From an uncultured Eubacteriales bacterium (GTDB taxonomy: Bacteria > Bacillota > Clostridia > Oscillospirales > Acutalibacteraceae), in the NCBI GenBank assembly GCA_900314355.1, contig OMUY01000084.1, forward strand, positions 1 to 42,294: a stretch of 42,294 nucleotides of DNA, given 5' to 3'. Positions 33,000 to 40,890 of this stretch are shown here, in pieces. The notes beneath the pieces are model-generated. The model did no database searches. It worked only from the letters and a program-made list of their open reading frames with translations, and was not told where the DNA came from. The stretch's first letter is position 1, and each line of letters begins with the position of its first letter. The translations under genes were made by a program, and so were the position numbers.

Positions 33000-33942
33000 C
33001 CGTCACACGATCTCCGATCTATACCAGATGCAATCACTCCCACTCGAACTCAAGGTGCGTATGACGGAACGCCGCATTCGTGACTGGGTTGAATACTGGG
33101 GCGAAGATGGCGTCTACATCTCCTTCAGCGGCGGAAAGGATAGCACGGTGCTGTTGGATATTTGCCGCAGGCTCTACCCGAACCTCGTAGCCGTGTACAG
33201 CGATACCGGTTTGGAGTTCCCGGAGATCCGCGAATTTGTGAAGACGAAGGAAAACGTGGTGTGGGTGAAGCCGGAGCTCACGTTCCGCAAGGTTATTGAG
33301 AAATGCGGGTATCCCTGCATCTCGAAGGAGCAGGCGGAATGGATTCACAGGATCCGCCTCGGCCAGAAGAACACGCATGATATCCAGAAATACTTCTACG
33401 GGATTCGCACGAACGGCCAGCCCTCCCGCTTCAAGATATCGGAGAGATGGAAGTTCATGCTCAACGCCCCATTCGAGATCGGCGCAGGCTGTTGCAATGA
33501 GATGAAAAAGAAGCCGATTGCCAAGTACGCGAAGCAGACTGGCAGAGTGCCGATCATAGGCACCATGGCCAGTGAGTCATCGCTGAGAACAAGCAACTGG
33601 CTTCGATACGGCTGCAATGCCTTTGATAATAAGAAAGCAGTTTCCGCTCCGCTCAGTTTCTGGACAGACGCGGACATTTGGGAGTACATCCACACCTACA
33701 ACATTCCGTACTGCAAAGTCTACGATATGGGCTACGTGCGAACCGGATGCATCTTCTGCATGTTCGGCGTTCATCTCGACAGTGAGCCGAACCGCTTCCA
33801 GCGTCTGCAAAAGACGCACCCGCAGCTATGGCGCTACTGCATGAAGCCGTGGGACAAAGGCGGTCTCGGCATGCGTGAGGTGCTGGAATACATGGGTGTA
33901 CCTTACGAGAATTATATGCTGGAGGATGAAGAAAATGTATGA
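32983..33942 (+). CDS. Phage PAPS-reductase/DndC-like PP-loop protein
   Basis: This is a 319-residue PP-loop ATP-pyrophosphatase. SGGKDS lies at residues 49-54, followed by VYSDTGLEFPE. A cysteine-rich pattern (GAGCCNEMKKKP, TGCIFCMFG) resembles Fe-S cysteines of PAPS reductases and DndC. Phages often carry such proteins next to methyltransferases. Their role is unsettled; nucleotide or base modification using sulfur is one idea. It overlaps the methyltransferase gene by 17 nt and the SAM synthetase gene by 8 nt, so the cassette is translated together. It is distinct from the longer BrxP in the defence island. Confidence 0.88.
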   Translation: MAPKHDRHTISDLYQMQSLPLELKVRMTERRIRDWVEYWGEDGVYISFSGGKDSTVLLDICRRLYPNLVAVYSDTGLEFPEIREFVKTKENVVWVKPELTFRKVIEKCGYPCISKEQAEWIHRIRLGQKNTHDIQKYFYGIRTNGQPSRFKISERWKFMLNAPFEIGAGCCNEMKKKPIAKYAKQTGRVPIIGTMASESSLRTSNWLRYGCNAFDNKKAVSAPLSFWTDADIWEYIHTYNIPYCKVYDMGYVRTGCIFCMFGVHLDSEPNRFQRLQKTHPQLWRYCMKPWDKGGLGMREVLEYMGVPYENYMLEDEENV

Positions 33943-34717
33943 AAAAGTGAATCCGGCGCACCCGGATAAAATCGCAGACAGGATCGCAGGCGCGATCGTT
34001 GATCTGGCATATACCGAAAGCGCGAATCCAAAGATCGCCGTGGAAGTGCTCATCGGGCACGGCATCTGCAATATCGTTGCAGAGAGCTCTGTGCATATCC
34101 CGGTAACGGACATCATCGCAGCGGTCGAGAGGATCGCGGGAAATGTTGTTGTCAACTACCATGAGGTCGCGCAGGATCCCATCCTTGCCCGAAATCAGGA
34201 AAAGGTCGTTCGCTGCGGCGACAACGGAATCTTTCGTGGTGTTCCGGTCACGGATGAGCAGCAGGCGCTCTCGATGATCGCAAGAGAGATATTCAACGCA
34301 TACCCTACGGATGGCAAATACATCCTCGACGGAGATAGGTTGATCATCTGCCAGAGCCACGCGGATTCGCAGATGCTCCACAAGGCATACCCCGGTGCAG
34401 AGGTCAATCCCTTGGGTGACTGGACGGGCGGCACCGATGTGGACACCGGCGCAACGAACAGAAAGCTCGGCAGCGACATGGCAGACAGCATCACCGGAGG
34501 CGGCTTGCACGGAAAGGATCTGTCAAAGGCCGACGTCAGCGTCAACATCTACGCTTGGCTCAAAGCGCAGCGGGATGAAGTGCCGGTCGAGCTCTGCTGC
34601 GCGATCGGCGATGACACGGTGGATGGCAGACCGTATGCCGAGATCGTGAAGATCGCCCGTGATTACATCCGGCAGGTCGGTGGCTTCGAGCGGTTTGCAG
34701 AATGGGGCTTGGTATGA
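33935..34717 (+). CDS. Phage S-adenosylmethionine synthetase-like protein
   Basis: This 260-residue protein resembles MetK. The N terminus has NPAHPDKIADRIAGAIVD, matching the HPDK methionine/ATP-binding motif (H9-K12). A later GGTDVDTGATNRKLGSD, and GGGLHGKDLSKADVS, match the conserved TDTG..RK and GGGAFSGKD loops. It is about 130 residues shorter than cellular MetK. The enzyme would make SAM from ATP and methionine, supplying the two flanking methyltransferases. Its start overlaps the PAPS-reductase gene and its stop overlaps methyltransferase 2. Whether the short form is active is not certain. Confidence 0.87.
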   Translation: MYEKVNPAHPDKIADRIAGAIVDLAYTESANPKIAVEVLIGHGICNIVAESSVHIPVTDIIAAVERIAGNVVVNYHEVAQDPILARNQEKVVRCGDNGIFRGVPVTDEQQALSMIAREIFNAYPTDGKYILDGDRLIICQSHADSQMLHKAYPGAEVNPLGDWTGGTDVDTGATNRKLGSDMADSITGGGLHGKDLSKADVSVNIYAWLKAQRDEVPVELCCAIGDDTVDGRPYAEIVKIARDYIRQVGGFERFAEWGLV

Positions 34718-36030
34718 ATATTGAAAAGATCAGCGTCGATCAACTCAAGCCAGCGAAGTACAATCCGCGCAAGGACTTGAAGCCCGGTGATCCCGAGTTT
34801 GAAAAGCTGCGCCGCAGCGTTGAAGAATTCGGATATGTGGAACCGATCATCTGGAATAAGCGAACCGGCGTCGTCATCGGCGGCCACCAGAGGCTCAAGG
34901 TGCTGCAGTACCTCGGCTATACCGAAGTGGATTGCGTCGTGCTGGACATCGACGAACAGAAAGAAAAAGCGCTGAACGTGGCACTGAACAAAATCAGCGG
35001 CGCATGGGACGTTCCGCTTCTGACGGCGCTATTGCGTGATTTGGATGAGAGCGGGTTTGACACAACGCTCACCGGTTTCGATGTGAGCGAAATGAGTGAC
35101 CTGTTCGATGACCAGAGTGAGATCGTCGAGGATGATCCCCCGGAAGCAGCGCCGGAAGGCAAAGAACCGTTCAGCAAGGTTGGCGACCGATGGATGCTTG
35201 GCAATCATGTTCTCTACTGCGGCGACAGCACGGAGAAAAAGGACGTCGCTGCGCTCATGGGCGGAAAGACAGCAGATCTCGTGGTAACGGATCCTCCATA
35301 CAACGTTGCATACGAAGGCAGCAACGGACTGACCATCCAGAACGATGATATGCCGGAGGAACAGTTCCTCGCTTTCCTAATCGCCGCATTCAGTAGGATG
35401 CATGAGGTCGTGAAGCCCGGAACGCCGTTCTACATCTGGCATGCAGAAACGGTCGGCGGCGCATTCAGGCGTGCCACCAATGAAGCGCTCGGCAAGGTGC
35501 GCCAGATGCTCATCTGGAACAAGAACGCATTCACAATGGGACACCAAGACTACCAGTGGAAGCACGAAGCGTGCATCTACGGCTGGACAGACGGCGGCAA
35601 CCACTATTTTGTGGACGACCGGACGCAGGCAACAGTAATCGAAGACAAGCACATCGACATCAACAAGCTGAAGAAGGATGAGATGCGCGATCTGCTGCGG
35701 GAAATCTTCTCGGACAAGGTCTCCACCACTGTGATCGACGAAAACAAGCCTGCGCACAATGCGGATCACCCGACGATGAAACCGCTAAAGCTTCTCGCGC
35801 GGCTGATCAAGAACAGCTCGCGGCAGGGCGATATTGTGCTGGACACCTTCGGCGGCAGCGGGAGCACGCTCATCACTTGCGAGCAGCTCGGCAGATCCTG
35901 CTATACGATGGAGCTCGACCCGAAGTATGCAGACGTGATCGTGAAACGGTGGCTGAAATTCACCGGCGCAGATCATGCAACCTTGCAGCGTGGAGGCAAG
36001 AAAATGGTCGTCGAGGCAAGTGTGTTTTAA
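34714..36030 (+). CDS. ParB-like/DNA methyltransferase fusion 2 (DPPY)
   Basis: This is a 438-residue paralogue of the 31689 gene. The ParB-like domain (1-90) is closely similar (NPRKDLKPGD, EFGYVEPIIWNK, GGHQRLKVL). The methyltransferase half has diverged: DPPYNV begins at D193, and FGGSGST is at 379-385. DPPY indicates N6-adenine methylation, a different target from the TSPPY enzyme. ATG 34714 overlaps the SAM synthetase stop. The pair looks like a duplication followed by swapping or divergence of the catalytic part. Confidence 0.92.
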   Translation: MNIEKISVDQLKPAKYNPRKDLKPGDPEFEKLRRSVEEFGYVEPIIWNKRTGVVIGGHQRLKVLQYLGYTEVDCVVLDIDEQKEKALNVALNKISGAWDVPLLTALLRDLDESGFDTTLTGFDVSEMSDLFDDQSEIVEDDPPEAAPEGKEPFSKVGDRWMLGNHVLYCGDSTEKKDVAALMGGKTADLVVTDPPYNVAYEGSNGLTIQNDDMPEEQFLAFLIAAFSRMHEVVKPGTPFYIWHAETVGGAFRRATNEALGKVRQMLIWNKNAFTMGHQDYQWKHEACIYGWTDGGNHYFVDDRTQATVIEDKHIDINKLKKDEMRDLLREIFSDKVSTTVIDENKPAHNADHPTMKPLKLLARLIKNSSRQGDIVLDTFGGSGSTLITCEQLGRSCYTMELDPKYADVIVKRWLKFTGADHATLQRGGKKMVVEASVF

Positions 36031-36113
36031 TTGCTAATTCTTTTCTTTCTTCGGTTTTGGGCTGGACTTTCTCCTCTTTTTCTGGCTTTATTGTCCTACC
36101 AAAAACAAGGGAG
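36025..36113 (+). repeat. Leader repeat, copy 1
   Basis: This leader before the first small-gene cluster shares ordered blocks with 36794-36884: TTTTAATTG, GCTAATTC, CTGGACTTT, and a run starting TTTCTGGCTTTATTG that extends through GTCCTACCAAAA to the ribosome-binding site. GGAC and GTCC in both copies could pair. It may be a shared promoter or translation-control element. Confidence 0.6.
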
Positions 36114-36122
36114 GACACACCA

Positions 36123-36431
36123 ATGACACTCGAAAAAGCAACCAAAGACATGCAGGAACTGGTCGAAAAGCACGGCTTCCAGTACGAAGGCGAACTCACC
36201 TACGACGGACGGCAGATCTTCACACGCCGCTGGACAAAGAAGATCGAGGTCGTCTGGTACGGCGAAAGCGAAAGCACCCTCGAGATCAAGATCAGCATGA
36301 GCTACGGGATCCCGCTGGTGCGGATCATCCGGGACGGCAGACGCGAAGACCGGCCCCGCGACTACTCAAGCCCGAAGAGAGCCTTCAACGCGATCGGCGA
36401 AATCGTAAGATGCGCCGGATTCGAGATGTAA
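36123..36431 (+). CDS. Small phage protein of unknown function
   Basis: This is a 102-residue soluble protein with an alpha/beta pattern and many charged residues (RRWTKKIEVVWYGESE). GGGAGG at 36109-36114 precedes ATG 36123. It follows leader copy 1 and begins a run of short, G+C-rich genes each with its own strong ribosome-binding site. I do not recognise the family. Confidence 0.65.
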   Translation: MTLEKATKDMQELVEKHGFQYEGELTYDGRQIFTRRWTKKIEVVWYGESESTLEIKISMSYGIPLVRIIRDGRREDRPRDYSSPKRAFNAIGEIVRCAGFEM

Positions 36432-36441
36432 GGAGGCGGCC

Positions 36442-36762
36442 ATGGTGTACGAGACTAGAAAAGCGGCGGCAGCGGCCTGCATCTACGAAGCGAATGCTGC
36501 GAAGCACTACAGCAAGGTTGCAATCGAGTACGCGCAGCGCGGCGAATGCCGCAAGGCGTGGGACATGGCGGACACCGCCCGGACAGCAGCACGGTGTGCG
36601 CTGCAGGCGCACGAAGACCTGTGGACACTGGCCGGAGAGACGCTGACGGATGAAGAGTTCGACGCCTTCGAGAAAGCTGAGATCGCACAGGCGGACGCGA
36701 CCAAAGCGGAACGCGCTGCAGCGGCAGCGGTGGATCAAATCATGCGCGAAGCCAGAAACTGA
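36442..36762 (+). CDS. Alanine-rich helical small phage protein
   Basis: This 106-residue protein is dominated by Ala, Glu and Lys/Arg helices (AAAAACIYEANAAKHYSKVA). It has no metal or membrane motif. GGAGG overlaps the previous stop, 6 nt before ATG 36442. The function is unknown. A helical-bundle DNA- or protein-binding role is possible but unsupported. Confidence 0.6.
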   Translation: MVYETRKAAAAACIYEANAAKHYSKVAIEYAQRGECRKAWDMADTARTAARCALQAHEDLWTLAGETLTDEEFDAFEKAEIAQADATKAERAAAAAVDQIMREARN

Positions 36763-36793
36763 GAGGTACGCGAGCACGCCGCTCGCATGCCTT

Positions 36794-36884
36794 TTTTAAT
36801 TGTGTTCTTTATGCTAATTCTCGCGTTTAGGTCTGGACTTTTCGGTTTCTTTCTGGCTTTATTGTCCTACCAAAAGCAAGGAGG
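36794..36884 (+). repeat. Leader repeat, copy 2
   Basis: This second copy of the leader precedes the 36893 gene. Its blocks are in the same order as copy 1, with the longest match in the 30 nt before the ribosome-binding site (TTTCTGGCTTTATTG to CTACCAAAA). The centre differs in sequence and length, pointing to selection on the conserved blocks. Confidence 0.6.
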
Positions 36885-36892
36885 CAACACCC

Positions 36893-37072
36893 ATGAAAGA
36901 GTACGAAATCCACGTCAGCGCGAGCTACACCACCAGCGGCGGCAGCAAAGAATGGAACTGCTTCAAAGAATACGTCAGCGCGAACAGCGCGGCGGAAGCG
37001 AAGCGGATCCTGAAGGCCGAGCTCAAGGCGGACGGATACCGCAACATCACGATGGATGCCATCGAAGCATAA
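36893..37072 (+). CDS. 59-residue small phage protein
   Basis: ATG 36893 with AGGAGG 8 nt upstream encodes MKEYEIHVSASYTTSGGSKE and ends ITMDAIEA. A beta-hairpin followed by a helix (NSAAEAKRILKAEL) is predicted by eye. It follows leader copy 2 and is in tight spacing with the next gene. The function is unknown. Confidence 0.6.
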   Translation: MKEYEIHVSASYTTSGGSKEWNCFKEYVSANSAAEAKRILKAELKADGYRNITMDAIEA

Positions 37073-37085
37073 GGAGGACAGAACC

Positions 37086-37265
37086 ATGACAGAGAAACAC
37101 GTAAAGCAGATCGAAGCCCAGCTCGCCGAAGGCGAAAAGATCGAGCGGATGTACAGAGCATTCGAGGGCGACATCAGAGTGATCACGAAGGATCACGGCA
37201 AGGAAACCCGGTACACGGTAATCCACAACCCCGAAGACGACAGCGTCACGCTGCGGAAGATGTAA
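37086..37265 (+). CDS. 59-residue small phage protein
   Basis: This short charged protein has an N-terminal helix (EKHVKQIEAQLAEGEKIERM) and a C-terminal beta stretch (RYTVIHNPEDDSVTL). GGAGG precedes ATG 37086. The function is unknown. It belongs to the small-gene cluster between leader copy 2 and the large terminase. Confidence 0.6.
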   Translation: MTEKHVKQIEAQLAEGEKIERMYRAFEGDIRVITKDHGKETRYTVIHNPEDDSVTLRKM

Positions 37266-37278
37266 GGAGGAAACGACG

Positions 37279-37716
37279 ATGATCACACTCGAAAGCTTCT
37301 ACGACCTGATCAGCAGGAACGCGCAGGTCACACTGGTCAACACCCGGTACCACAAGAACGTGTACACCGGCAGCGTCAGAGACATTCCGGTCGAATACAG
37401 CGACTGCCCGGTCGAGGACTTCAGCATGAACGACAACGGCCACCTGACCTTCAAACTCAAGATCAAGGAAAAGCGGCCTGCAGGCGACGGGTGGAAGGAA
37501 GGCTCGATCGGCATCCACGGAAAAGCGTACCACTACTGGATCAAGCAATACGCGCAAGGATCTGAGTACGGCATCGAAGGCGGCAGGATCAGCAAGCTGA
37601 TGATCAAGCGTCAGGGCGAGATCGTGTGCAACTACGATCGCGGCTGGGACGTCGAGGCGGTCGATGAGGATACGCAGCTCGCGCTGGAAATCATCCTACA
37701 CACCGAGAACCACTGA
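37279..37716 (+). CDS. Phage protein, probably DUF7678-like
   Basis: This is a 145-residue soluble beta-rich protein. The central part (GSIGIHGKAYHYWIKQY, then GSEYGIEGGRISKLMIK) resembles the DUF7678 family of phage and mobile-element proteins of unknown role, as I remember it. GGAGG lies 8 nt before ATG 37279. The family assignment is tentative. Confidence 0.65.
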   Translation: MITLESFYDLISRNAQVTLVNTRYHKNVYTGSVRDIPVEYSDCPVEDFSMNDNGHLTFKLKIKEKRPAGDGWKEGSIGIHGKAYHYWIKQYAQGSEYGIEGGRISKLMIKRQGEIVCNYDRGWDVEAVDEDTQLALEIILHTENH

Positions 37717-37731
37717 AGGAGGCGAAGAGAC

Positions 37732-37956
37732 ATGTTCGGAATCAGAAGAGAAACGGTCGAGCGCCTGCGTCGGGAATACCCGGTCGGGTGCAGAGTGGAA
37801 CTGCTCCAGATGGAGGATGTGCAAGCGCCACCGATCGGAACCAAGGGCACGGTCAGGGGCGTCGATGACATCGGCAGCATCATGGTGAGCTGGGATACCG
37901 GCAGCAGCCTGTCGGTGGTCTACGGAGAGGACTCCTGCAGGAGGATCGACGAATGA
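37732..37956 (+). CDS. DUF4314-family small protein
   Basis: This 74-residue protein carries the DUF4314 pattern: a basic helix (ETVERLRREYPVGCRVELL), then PIGTKGTVRGVDDIGSIMV, then a WDTGSSLSVVYGED end. It looks like a small SH3-like beta barrel. The function is unknown. It overlaps the next gene by 4 nt. Confidence 0.8.
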   Translation: MFGIRRETVERLRREYPVGCRVELLQMEDVQAPPIGTKGTVRGVDDIGSIMVSWDTGSSLSVVYGEDSCRRIDE

Positions 37957-38159
37957 ACAAACCGGAACTCATCTACGACAGCCGAGGCGAAAGCGGCAAC
38001 ATCTTCTGGATCCTCGGTCAGGTCAGACGGATCATGCAGAGAGAGCATCGGCTCTCGGACTTCAGCAGGCTGATGGAGCGTGTGCAGAGCGCGGGCAGCT
38101 ACGAAGAAGCGCTCGAAATTATAAGCGAAGAGGTCACGCTCATAGACACAGCAAACTGA
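37953..38159 (+). CDS. 68-residue small phage protein
   Basis: This is a short helical protein (GNIFWILGQVRRIMQRE, then YEEALEIISEEV) often found after DUF4314 genes in such clusters. It starts within the DUF4314 stop. It is the last gene before a strong terminator. The function is unknown. Confidence 0.6.
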   Translation: MNKPELIYDSRGESGNIFWILGQVRRIMQREHRLSDFSRLMERVQSAGSYEEALEIISEEVTLIDTAN

Positions 38160-38168
38160 ATCGGACGG

Positions 38169-38195
38169 CGGCAGCGTTGAACGCTGTCGTTTTTT
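38169..38195 (+). terminator. Terminator before the large terminase gene
   Basis: CGGCAGCGTT pairs with AACGCTGTCG (38169-38189) and TTTTTT follows at once. It lies in the middle of the late region, 29 nt before the terminase start, which implies anti-termination, read-through or a separate start of transcription. Confidence 0.88.
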
Positions 38196-38223
38196 GTCGA
38201 AAAATATAGGAGGGACAGAGCGA

Positions 38224-39810
38224 TTGGCGGACAAGAAGATCATCGTCCCGGAGAAGAAAATCATTACCAACGCCAGTCTCGCCGATCGCGCCGTAGCATT
38301 CATTTCTTCCCTGAAACATACGAAGGGCGAATGGCATGGCAAACGCTTCGACCTGTTGCCGTGGCAGGAAAAAGTGGTGCGAGATGTATTCGGGACAGTC
38401 AAAGAAAACGGTTATAGGCAATACAACACGGCATACATCGAGATACCGAAGAAACAAGGCAAGAGCGAGCTCGCTGCGGCGATCGCTCTTTATTTGTTGG
38501 CCGGTGACGGCGAATGGGGCGCTGAAGTGTACGGCTGCGCAGCAGACCGGCAGCAGGCGTCCATTGTCTTCGACGTCGCCTGTCAGATGGTGGAACAGTG
38601 CCCTGCGCTGAAGAAGCGGATCAAGCCGGTGCTCTCCCAGAAGCGTTTGGTGTACACCCCGCTCAACAGCTTCTATCAGGTGCTGTCGGCAGAGAGCTAT
38701 ACGAAGCACGGCCTCAACGTGCATGGCGTCGTGTTCGATGAGCTGCACGCGCAGCCAAACCGACTGCTGTATGACGTTATGACCCACGGCTCCGGTGACG
38801 CGCGAAAGCAGCCGTTGTTCTTTTTAATCACGACCGCAGGCACCGATCGGAACAGCATCTGCTGGGAGGTGCACCAGAAGGCGGAAGACATTCTCGCCGG
38901 ACGCAAGATCGATCCCACATTCTATCCGGTGATCTACGGCATCGATGACGATGCGGATTGGACGGATGAACGCAACTGGTACAAGGCGAACCCGTCGCTG
39001 GATGTGACGGTGGATGTGGAAAAGCTACGCGCTGCGTACCAGAGCGCGAAGGACAACCCAGCAGAAGAAAACCTGTTTCGGCAGCTGCGCCTAAATCAGT
39101 GGGTGAAGCAGAGCGTGCGCTGGATGCCGATGGACGCATGGGACAAGTGCAACGCGACGGTGGATCCGGAAGCGCTGGCAGGTCGGGAATGCTACGCTGG
39201 CCTCGACTTGTCCAGTAGCACAGATATCACGGCGTTCGTGCTGGTATTCCCTCCACGCGATGAGAGCGAACCGTATTATATCCTCCCATTCTTTTGGGTG
39301 CCGGAGGAAACGCTCGACCAGCGCGTCAGACGCGACCATGTTCCGTATGACGTGTGGAAAGCACAGGGCTCGGCAATGACCACCGAAGGCAACGTAATTC
39401 ACTATGGCTTTATCGAGCAGTTCATTGTCGAGCTCGGCGAGAAATACAACATCAAGGAAATCGCGTATGACCGTTGGGGCGCGGTGCAGATGAGCCAAGA
39501 TCTTGCAGACGCAGGCTTCACGATCGTGCCGTTCGGACAAGGCTTCAAAGACATGTCGCCCCCGACAAAGGAACTCATGAAGCTGGTGCTCGAGGGCAGG
39601 ATCGCCCACGGCGGAAATGCTCCGCTGCGCTGGATGATGGATAACATCTATGTGCGCACGGATCCCGCAGGCAACATCAAGCCGGACAAGGAAAAGAGCA
39701 CCGAACGAATCGACGGTGCGGTCGCCACGATCATGGCGCTGGACAGAGCGATTCGTCACCAAGGCCCCGATGAGTCGGTCTACGACTCACGTGGGCTTTT
39801 GTTTATATAA
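38224..39810 (+). CDS. terL: Terminase large subunit
   Basis: This is a 528-residue packaging motor. The ATPase Walker A motif is PKKQGKSE (K80) and Walker B is VVFDELHA (D172-E173). The C-terminal RNase H-like nuclease shows its first acidic motif in GLDLSSSTDITA and a later D in RIDGAVATIMALD. The TTG start at 38224 lies 9 nt after GGAGGG, and no ATG fits as well. The family is common in HK97-type siphoviruses. It is followed by the antisense abi gene and then the portal, where terminase and portal are normally adjacent. Confidence 0.93.
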   Translation: MADKKIIVPEKKIITNASLADRAVAFISSLKHTKGEWHGKRFDLLPWQEKVVRDVFGTVKENGYRQYNTAYIEIPKKQGKSELAAAIALYLLAGDGEWGAEVYGCAADRQQASIVFDVACQMVEQCPALKKRIKPVLSQKRLVYTPLNSFYQVLSAESYTKHGLNVHGVVFDELHAQPNRLLYDVMTHGSGDARKQPLFFLITTAGTDRNSICWEVHQKAEDILAGRKIDPTFYPVIYGIDDDADWTDERNWYKANPSLDVTVDVEKLRAAYQSAKDNPAEENLFRQLRLNQWVKQSVRWMPMDAWDKCNATVDPEALAGRECYAGLDLSSSTDITAFVLVFPPRDESEPYYILPFFWVPEETLDQRVRRDHVPYDVWKAQGSAMTTEGNVIHYGFIEQFIVELGEKYNIKEIAYDRWGAVQMSQDLADAGFTIVPFGQGFKDMSPPTKELMKLVLEGRIAHGGNAPLRWMMDNIYVRTDPAGNIKPDKEKSTERIDGAVATIMALDRAIRHQGPDESVYDSRGLLFI

Positions 39811-39813
39811 AAA

Positions 39814-39843
39814 ACAGGAGCAAAGACCGTGCTTTGCTCCTGT
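39814..39843 (-). terminator. Terminator of the antisense abi gene
   Basis: A 12-bp perfect stem, ACAGGAGCAAAG with CTTTGCTCCTGT, encloses ACCGTG. The T-run is on the minus strand (complement of the A-run 39809-39814). It therefore terminates leftward transcription from the abi gene. Confidence 0.85.
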
Positions 39844-39922
39844 GACAGAACGCCCACAGTATTGCGCTTAAAAAGCTCGTGGGAGATGTCAATATTAGTA
39901 TATGCGATGAAAGAGTAGATTA

Positions 39923-40801
39923 TTACAGCTTCTTTTTCCAATCGTTGCGGAACCCATAGTACCGCATTTTTACAAAAGGATAGCGGCTTGAGAGCGCGGA
40001 GATTTCGGCTTTCATGGATGCGAACTCGTCCGGCAGCAGGAGGCGGCGCATGATCAATACAAAACCGTATAGGTGGGCGTTGTCAATGGTGCCGTCATTT
40101 TCTTTGATTAGAAGAGCCTGTTCTTTTTTGCTCAGCCATGGTTTTTGCTCGAACAAACGATTATACAGTCGACTACCATGGGCACACAGATTGCGGATGA
40201 TCGTCATGCTGTGCATAAATCGTTTTATCAGTTCTGCTCCTTTGACTTTAAGACCGAGGGCATCTGCTACTGCTGTCTGAATGTCCGGCTCAGAGATTGC
40301 AAACATAAAGGAAATATCCGAAATGGTCAGAAGGTCGACATAAGCCCACAGAGGAATATCCTGCTTCAAATCATCTACGAAATGCTTGATATAAGCTTCG
40401 TGGTCATGACGGGAATCCTTCTGCTTGTTTGCTTTATCGATTATTTCCTTATGCTTGTCCGGATTGGAAAAATGGGACGAGTCCAAGTAACCGGTTGCAC
40501 CATATTTTCTTGTGAACTCGTAGGCATAGATCGACTTAACGGTAACCTCAATCTGCTCAATGTACTTTAGCAGAATGTGGCGAAGCTCATGATCAAAACT
40601 ATAAATATCAACGATGTTCTGGAACGACGCGGCTTTATGAAACACATCATGCGACCGCAGCGTCAATGAGTATCCACTGACTCGATAGTAGTTGTTACGC
40701 AGAAGAAACTGTTTTGCCATCTCTTCATCAGAGATTTCCAGCCCTCGACTGCGAAGCAAAGCGATCTGCTCATCTATGGTTTTGAATTCTTTGTCAGGCA
40801 T
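39923..40801 (-). CDS. Abi_2-family (AbiD/AbiF-like) HEPN toxin
   Basis: This 292-residue abortive-infection protein is read on the minus strand, from ATG at 40801. The N-terminal TIDEQIALLRSRGL and RNNYYRVSGYSL blocks are typical of Abi_2. The HEPN RNase motif R-x4-H is R203 to H208 in IIRNLCAHGSRLYNR. AGGGG 9 nt upstream is its ribosome-binding site. It has its own perfect promoter, a structured leader and a terminator, so it is an independent unit (a moron) between terminase and portal. On phage attack, Abi proteins of this type are thought to cut RNA. Protection of the lysogen against other phages is the likely role. Confidence 0.88.
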   Translation of the reverse strand: MPDKEFKTIDEQIALLRSRGLEISDEEMAKQFLLRNNYYRVSGYSLTLRSHDVFHKAASFQNIVDIYSFDHELRHILLKYIEQIEVTVKSIYAYEFTRKYGATGYLDSSHFSNPDKHKEIIDKANKQKDSRHDHEAYIKHFVDDLKQDIPLWAYVDLLTISDISFMFAISEPDIQTAVADALGLKVKGAELIKRFMHSMTIIRNLCAHGSRLYNRLFEQKPWLSKKEQALLIKENDGTIDNAHLYGFVLIMRRLLLPDEFASMKAEISALSSRYPFVKMRYYGFRNDWKKKL

Positions 40802-40814
40802 AGAATTAATCCCC

Positions 40815-40884
40815 TAAAAACAGAACGCCCCCAAGTGTGCATATCATCTCCAAAAGGAGATAACAGAGGCCTGGGGGAGATGTT
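40815..40884 (-). ncRNA. Candidate structured leader RNA (abiF-type) upstream of the abi gene
   Basis: The minus-strand transcript from the promoter at 40891-40919 first makes this roughly 70-nt segment. CCCCCA (complement of 40872-40877) pairs with TGGGGG (40828-40833), enclosing a second perfect hairpin, ATCTCC-TTTT-GGAGAT (40846-40861). TTTTT follows at 40816-40820. The C-run could instead pair with the ribosome-binding GGGG at 40811-40814. A structured RNA called the abiF motif, upstream of Abi_2 genes, has been described. Assignment to it is inference. Confidence 0.55.
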
Positions 40885-40890
40885 AATTAA

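Noticed and set aside
36787-37089. 100-codon plus-strand frame overlapping leader copy 2
   Set aside because: It runs through the leader and out of frame with the 59-residue gene at 36893, which has the proper ribosome-binding site.
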